From Candidatus Aminicenantota bacterium (GTDB lineage: Bacteria; Acidobacteriota; Aminicenantia; UBA2199), in the NCBI GenBank assembly GCA_023137075.1, contig JAGLQA010000321.1:1-8376 (forward strand): DNA of 8,376 nucleotides. Reading direction: 5' to 3'. Shown here one piece after another: positions 7,242 through 8,376 of the stretch (positions are counted from its first letter, which is position 1; each line of letters opens with the position of its first letter). Below the pieces are notes generated by a model. The model was not told where the DNA came from and did not search any database. It worked only from the letters and a program-made list of their open reading frames with translations. Position numbers and translations under genes: made by a program.

Positions 7242-7527
7242 GATGTTTTCGGGTTTTTAATTCAGCGGGAATACCCCGGAAAATTTCAGGATGGGCAATT
7301 ACGTACGTTTCAAAGAAAAGTAAAAAGGTGGAGAGCATTAGAGGGCCCACCTAAAGAAATCTATATATATAGAAATCCGGTATGCTCAGAAAAGAATTGA
7401 TCGTTTCCCCCGGCTTCGTGGGAACGCAGGTCATCTAATAAATTATCGGCATATAATTGACTGATTGGTCAGGAAACCCGGCGCTTTTAAGAACTACCGC
7501 TATCGAGATGATTTATTTCCCACCACT
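7242..7527 (+). pseudogene. istA: istA transposase pseudogene, catalytic core deleted
   Basis: The first piece reads QREYPGKFQDGQLRTFQRK, then VKRWRALEGPPKEI, which matches the segment before the DDE domain in IS21 IstA (typically QLRTLQRRVKRWRA-GP-KEV). After a frame change at about 7361-7371 the second piece reads EIRYAQKRIDRFPRLRG, then NYRHIID*LVRKPGAF and KNYRYRDDLFPTT, which matches the IstA C-terminus (PRLRG, INYRHIIDWLVRKPGAF, YRYRDDLFP). The stop at 7462-7464 (TGA) stands where the family has Trp (TGG). The DDE residues would lie in the missing middle, so the product cannot be active. Both ends are also truncated: no start codon region and no normal C-terminal tail remain. Confidence 0.75.
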
Positions 7528-7593
7528 CTTGCTATCAAAGAATCTCTGAGTTGTGAAGATTTTCTTCTCGGTCTTTTGGAGAGAGAAAGTGCG
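7528..7593 (+). pseudogene. istB: istB-like fragment fused to istA remnant
   Basis: In the same frame as the second istA piece the reading continues as LAIKESLSCEDFLLGLLERE. This is not the expected IstA continuation (FR-AYD) but resembles the N-terminal helix of IstB, where a '-LS-EEFLL-LLE-E' segment precedes the AAA+ ATPase core. The Walker motifs are absent. The piece is only 22 codons, so the istB assignment is tentative. It would place a second deletion at about 7528. Confidence 0.45.
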
Positions 7594-7608
7594 TATATTT
7601 ATCAATTT

Positions 7609-8376
7609 CTATATTTCTATCCTTTCGGGAATAGAATAGATATTCATGGTTTTTCCCCTAACAAAACCCACTACGGTTATATTCATTTCCTCTGCTAATC
7701 TTATCGCATGATTTGATGGAGCACTCCTTGAGATAATTATAGGGATTTCAATTTTTTGTATTTTAAAAAGTACCTCCGAAGATATTCTTCCGGTAGTCAA
7801 TATTATTTTATCTTTAAAAGAAATTTTTTTCTTTAAACTATATCCGATAACCTTATCAATGGCATTGTGACGACCAATATCCTCCATGAATACCAGAAGT
7901 TCTGTATTATTAGCTAAAGCAGCGCTATGAACTCCTCCGGTTGCTTTAAATTGTTGGGATTCTTTTTGTAGAGCCTCCATTAAAACAAATATATTTCCGC
8001 TATTAATCTTATACTCAGATAGAATTTTTCTATTTTTTAACATCAAATCATAAGCATTATAATAATAGATTCCCCTACCACAGCCAGAAGTATATACTCT
8101 TTTGGAGATCATATCTTGCAATACTGATTCGTGTGTCAGTTCTATATAGGCGGTCCAGCGATTCCTATCAACACCTATTTTTTTTATTTCTTCCACTTTC
8201 TTAATTAGACCTGATGTAAAAAGAAACCCCAAAATCAATTCCTCGGTGTCCTGTGGTGTACATAAAAAAGTGGCCAATTCTGTCCCGTTTATAATAATTG
8301 TCAGAGGAATCTCATCAACAAGTGTTGCCTCAGTGGTTTCTACTATATTTCCTTTAATCTTAATAATTTTAAATTG
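7609..8376 (-). CDS. fdhD: Formate dehydrogenase accessory sulfurtransferase FdhD, N-terminus cut by window edge
   Basis: 255 residues are visible, open to the right edge. The frame continues upstream of the first plausible internal start (TTG at 8277) through DEIPLTIIINGTELATFL, which is the normal FdhD N-terminal strand region, so the true start lies just outside. Family motifs in order are CTPQDTEELILGFLFTSG, YTSGCGRG with the catalytic Cys at 8080-8082, FKATGGVHSAAL, MEDIGRHNAIDKVIG, LTTGRISSEVLFKIQ, SRSAPSNHAIRLAEE and VGFVRGKTMNIYS. FdhD passes sulfur from a cysteine desulfurase to the bis-MGD molybdenum or tungsten cofactor of formate dehydrogenase in the cytoplasm. The second Cys of the E. 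coli-type CxxC is Gly here. The gene is strikingly AT-rich compared with the rest of the window. No formate dehydrogenase gene is visible; it may lie to the right. Confidence 0.93.
   Translation of the reverse strand, partial: QFKIIKIKGNIVETTEATLVDEIPLTIIINGTELATFLCTPQDTEELILGFLFTSGLIKKVEEIKKIGVDRNRWTAYIELTHESVLQDMISKRVYTSGCGRGIYYYNAYDLMLKNRKILSEYKINSGNIFVLMEALQKESQQFKATGGVHSAALANNTELLVFMEDIGRHNAIDKVIGYSLKKKISFKDKIILTTGRISSEVLFKIQKIEIPIIISRSAPSNHAIRLAEEMNITVVGFVRGKTMNIYSIPERIEI

Larger units (their letters stand above)
7242..7593 (+). mobile_element. Remnant of an IS21-family insertion sequence, internally deleted
   Basis: This stretch fills most of the 408-bp gap between the nitroreductase and fdhD. 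It contains, in native order and on one strand, an N-proximal piece of istA (about 7242-7367, frame of 7206), a C-terminal piece of istA (about 7369-7527, frame of 7465) and a short istB-like piece (7528-7593). A complete IS21 element is about 2-2.5 kb, so most of it is lost, including the DDE catalytic core and the IstB ATPase motifs. No terminal inverted repeats or target duplication can be seen. Bases 7201-7241 left of it show nothing assignable with confidence. Identification rests on remembered family motifs and has not been searched. Confidence 0.75.

Noticed and set aside
7326..7351. AGGTGG / CCACCT inverted repeat as a terminator after the nitroreductase
   Set aside because: It lies inside the istA remnant, has a 14-base loop and no T run after it, so it is probably chance.
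7360..7373. TATATA palindrome as an operator or origin element
   Set aside because: It coincides with the switch between two istA pieces, which a deletion scar explains better than a regulatory site.

Overview
The window reads as chromosomal DNA of a Gram-negative, probably anaerobic bacterium. It carries the end of an outer-membrane lipoprotein-sorting protein, a very large membrane sensor kinase with a periplasmic propeller, a secreted CAP-domain protein, a small nitroreductase and a formate dehydrogenase accessory gene (fdhD). The kinase architecture and the blade linkers rich in 'NPNSLS' resemble proteins from Acidobacteriota/Aminicenantes-like or Bacteroidota-like lineages. That taxonomic placement is inference and weak.

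Left part (1-5030): the last 93 codons of a LolA-like protein on + converge with a 1549-residue hybrid histidine kinase on - (381-5030). In order the kinase has a signal peptide, 14 propeller repeats, a Y_Y_Y domain, one membrane helix, a coiled coil, PAS, HisKA, HATPase and two complete receiver domains. It has no DNA-binding output domain. A good sigma70-type promoter (TTGAAA, 17 bp, TAAAAT) lies in the 86-bp gap upstream of it, directly after an A12 tract.

Middle (5117-6651): a secreted CAP/SCP-like protein of 407 residues, on - and just upstream of the kinase. Its C-terminal half looks like decayed copies of the same fold. Its leader holds a compact palindromic element that resembles a REP. 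The 311-bp gap to the divergent nitroreductase also holds tandem 10-bp repeats with embedded TGACA/TGTCA half-sites, a possible operator. The nitroreductase (6652-7200, +) has an extended -10 promoter and a strong ribosome binding site.

Right part (7201-8376): a 408-bp gap holds a heavily deleted IS21-family relic. An N-proximal piece of istA is joined to its C-terminal piece across a TATATA palindrome with the catalytic core missing, and then to a short istB-like piece. Beyond it fdhD runs on - out of the right edge. Its DNA is far more AT-rich than the rest (about 30% GC in sampled lines against about 50% in the kinase gene), so the relic sits at a compositional boundary.

Functional links: the CAP protein and the kinase lie on one strand and both act at or beyond the inner membrane, but a shared function is not shown. 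I found no tRNA, rRNA, CRISPR array or convincing intrinsic terminator. No clearly new multi-gene system is visible. The most unusual items are the IS21 relic and composition break, the multi-module CAP protein, and the repeats in the 6341-6651 region.
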